Origin: an uncultured Actinomycetes bacterium
GTDB taxonomy: Bacteria > Actinomycetota > Acidimicrobiia > Acidimicrobiales > Ilumatobacteraceae
Assembly (NCBI GenBank): GCA_937876415.1
Contig: CALEHE010000229.1
Span: forward strand, 1 to 43,808
Length of the DNA: 43,808 bases
Direction: 5' to 3'
The translations under genes were made by a program, and so were the position numbers. The notes below the pieces were generated by a model. It made no database searches, was not told the DNA's origin, and worked only from the letters and a program-made list of their open reading frames with translations. Shown here piece by piece: positions 43,335 to 43,808 of the stretch (position 1 is its first letter; every line of letters begins with the position of its first letter).

Positions 43335-43808
43335 TTACTTGAAATTCGCCATGACTTTTGTGGCGAATAACTCAATGGTTTCAGTGGATGGATAGTCAGC
43401 ACTCCACGGGATAAAGCCACTGCATCCAAGTTTGAGATATGTTGCAACTTTTTCGGATACCTCGTCTGGGGTACCGACCAAATTTCCGTGGCGCCATTCG
43501 TCAAAAGATTCATCAGACATCCGCTGAGGTGCTTGTTCGATCAACTCACGTTCAGTCTCACGAATAAACAATTCAGGAGACCACGTCATACGAATCTCAC
43601 TGGGATCACGTCCGACAACCTGACAATGCCCGAGCAGAGTTTCTCGCTTGCGTGCCCACTCCTCAGGTGTCCCCCCAAAGTTTGAACAGTCGGCCAGTTG
43701 GGCAACAACTCTCAATGTCAGCTGTTCGCCACCGCCACCAATCCAAATTGGTGGTGTGGGCTTTTGCACGGGCTTTGGATCACAGTTAGCTCGAAACACT
43801 TCATAGTG
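43335..43808 (-). CDS. LLM-class F420-dependent oxidoreductase (5' end outside window)
   Basis: C-terminal 157 residues of a luciferase-like oxidoreductase; the frame stays open through the right edge, so the N-terminal half is missing. Recognisable are KPTPPIWIGGGGEQLTLRVVAQLADCSNFG, and the C-terminal GTPDEVSEKVATYLKLGCSGF pattern. Third LLM gene in the window. Substrate unknown. Confidence 0.85.
   Translation of the reverse strand, partial: HYEVFRANCDPKPVQKPTPPIWIGGGGEQLTLRVVAQLADCSNFGGTPEEWARKRETLLGHCQVVGRDPSEIRMTWSPELFIRETERELIEQAPQRMSDESFDEWRHGNLVGTPDEVSEKVATYLKLGCSGFIPWSADYPSTETIELFATKVMANFK

Overview
This 43.8-kb window is chromosomal core DNA of an actinobacterium, most likely a member of the Acidimicrobiia with a mid-GC genome of the kind found in aquatic lineages. 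The pointers are the block uvrB-uvrA-uvrC / rapZ / gap-pgk-tpiA; an ANTAR-output response regulator overlapping polA (compare Rv1626 and polA in mycobacteria); a fabD-fabH-fabG-acpP-fabF operon; an MtrA/MtrB/LpqB-like set; recO next to a cis-prenyltransferase; and three luciferase-like (LLM, F420-type) oxidoreductases. There are no insertion sequences, phage genes or CRISPR arrays. The placement is inferred from gene content and was not tested by a database search.

Layout. 1-3660 (minus strand): the start of a peptide-type ABC permease, then gap-pgk-tpiA. 3779-7144: a methyltransferase / LLM oxidoreductase / rapZ operon, with a second LLM gene divergent from it. 7160-14648 (minus): coaE, uvrB, uvrA, uvrC. 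14692-16637 (plus): a soluble GAF histidine kinase and its NarL-type regulator. 16648-22486 (minus): a small coiled-coil gene, ANTAR regulator, polA, methyltransferase, rpsA. 22579-22651 (minus): a tRNA with a Leu-type anticodon (CAA) but a short variable loop. 22766-27194 (plus): type II fatty acid synthesis, with fabZ convergent at 27211-27639. 27640-28848: a possible 10-codon ORF, a Cys-rich small protein and a fasciclin lipoprotein. 28974-34209 (minus): glyS, an ABM-domain gene and trpC, trpF, trpB, trpA. 34303-36420: recO, a degenerate cis-prenyltransferase homologue, and a divergent catalytic UppS. 36487-41436: a DinG/XPD-like helicase, an OmpR-type regulator, and a divergent MtrB-like kinase with an LpqB-like GerMN lipoprotein. 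41450-43808: era, a membrane protein, a MaoC hydratase and a truncated LLM gene.

The strongest candidate for something new is at 35055-36420. The catalytic UppS (plus strand) lacks the C-terminal RxG motif that single-chain cis-prenyltransferases need. The divergent neighbour (minus strand) is a full-length cis-prenyltransferase homologue that has lost the catalytic Asp and the RTSGE motif but keeps a C-terminal RFG. This split matches the two-subunit NgBR/DHDDS (Nus1/Rer2) enzymes of eukaryotes and suggests a bacterial heteromeric undecaprenyl diphosphate synthase.

Other notable signals are the short-arm tRNA(CAA), a FabD with an 86-residue C-terminal biotinyl/lipoyl-like domain lacking the Lys, a perfect 5 x 16-bp tandem repeat starting inside the fabG stop region, a well-signalled 10-codon ORF, a 12-bp terminator-like hairpin ahead of the MtrB-like kinase, and a recurrent TANNNT-N6-start arrangement that indicates widespread leaderless transcription and helps fix several start codons.
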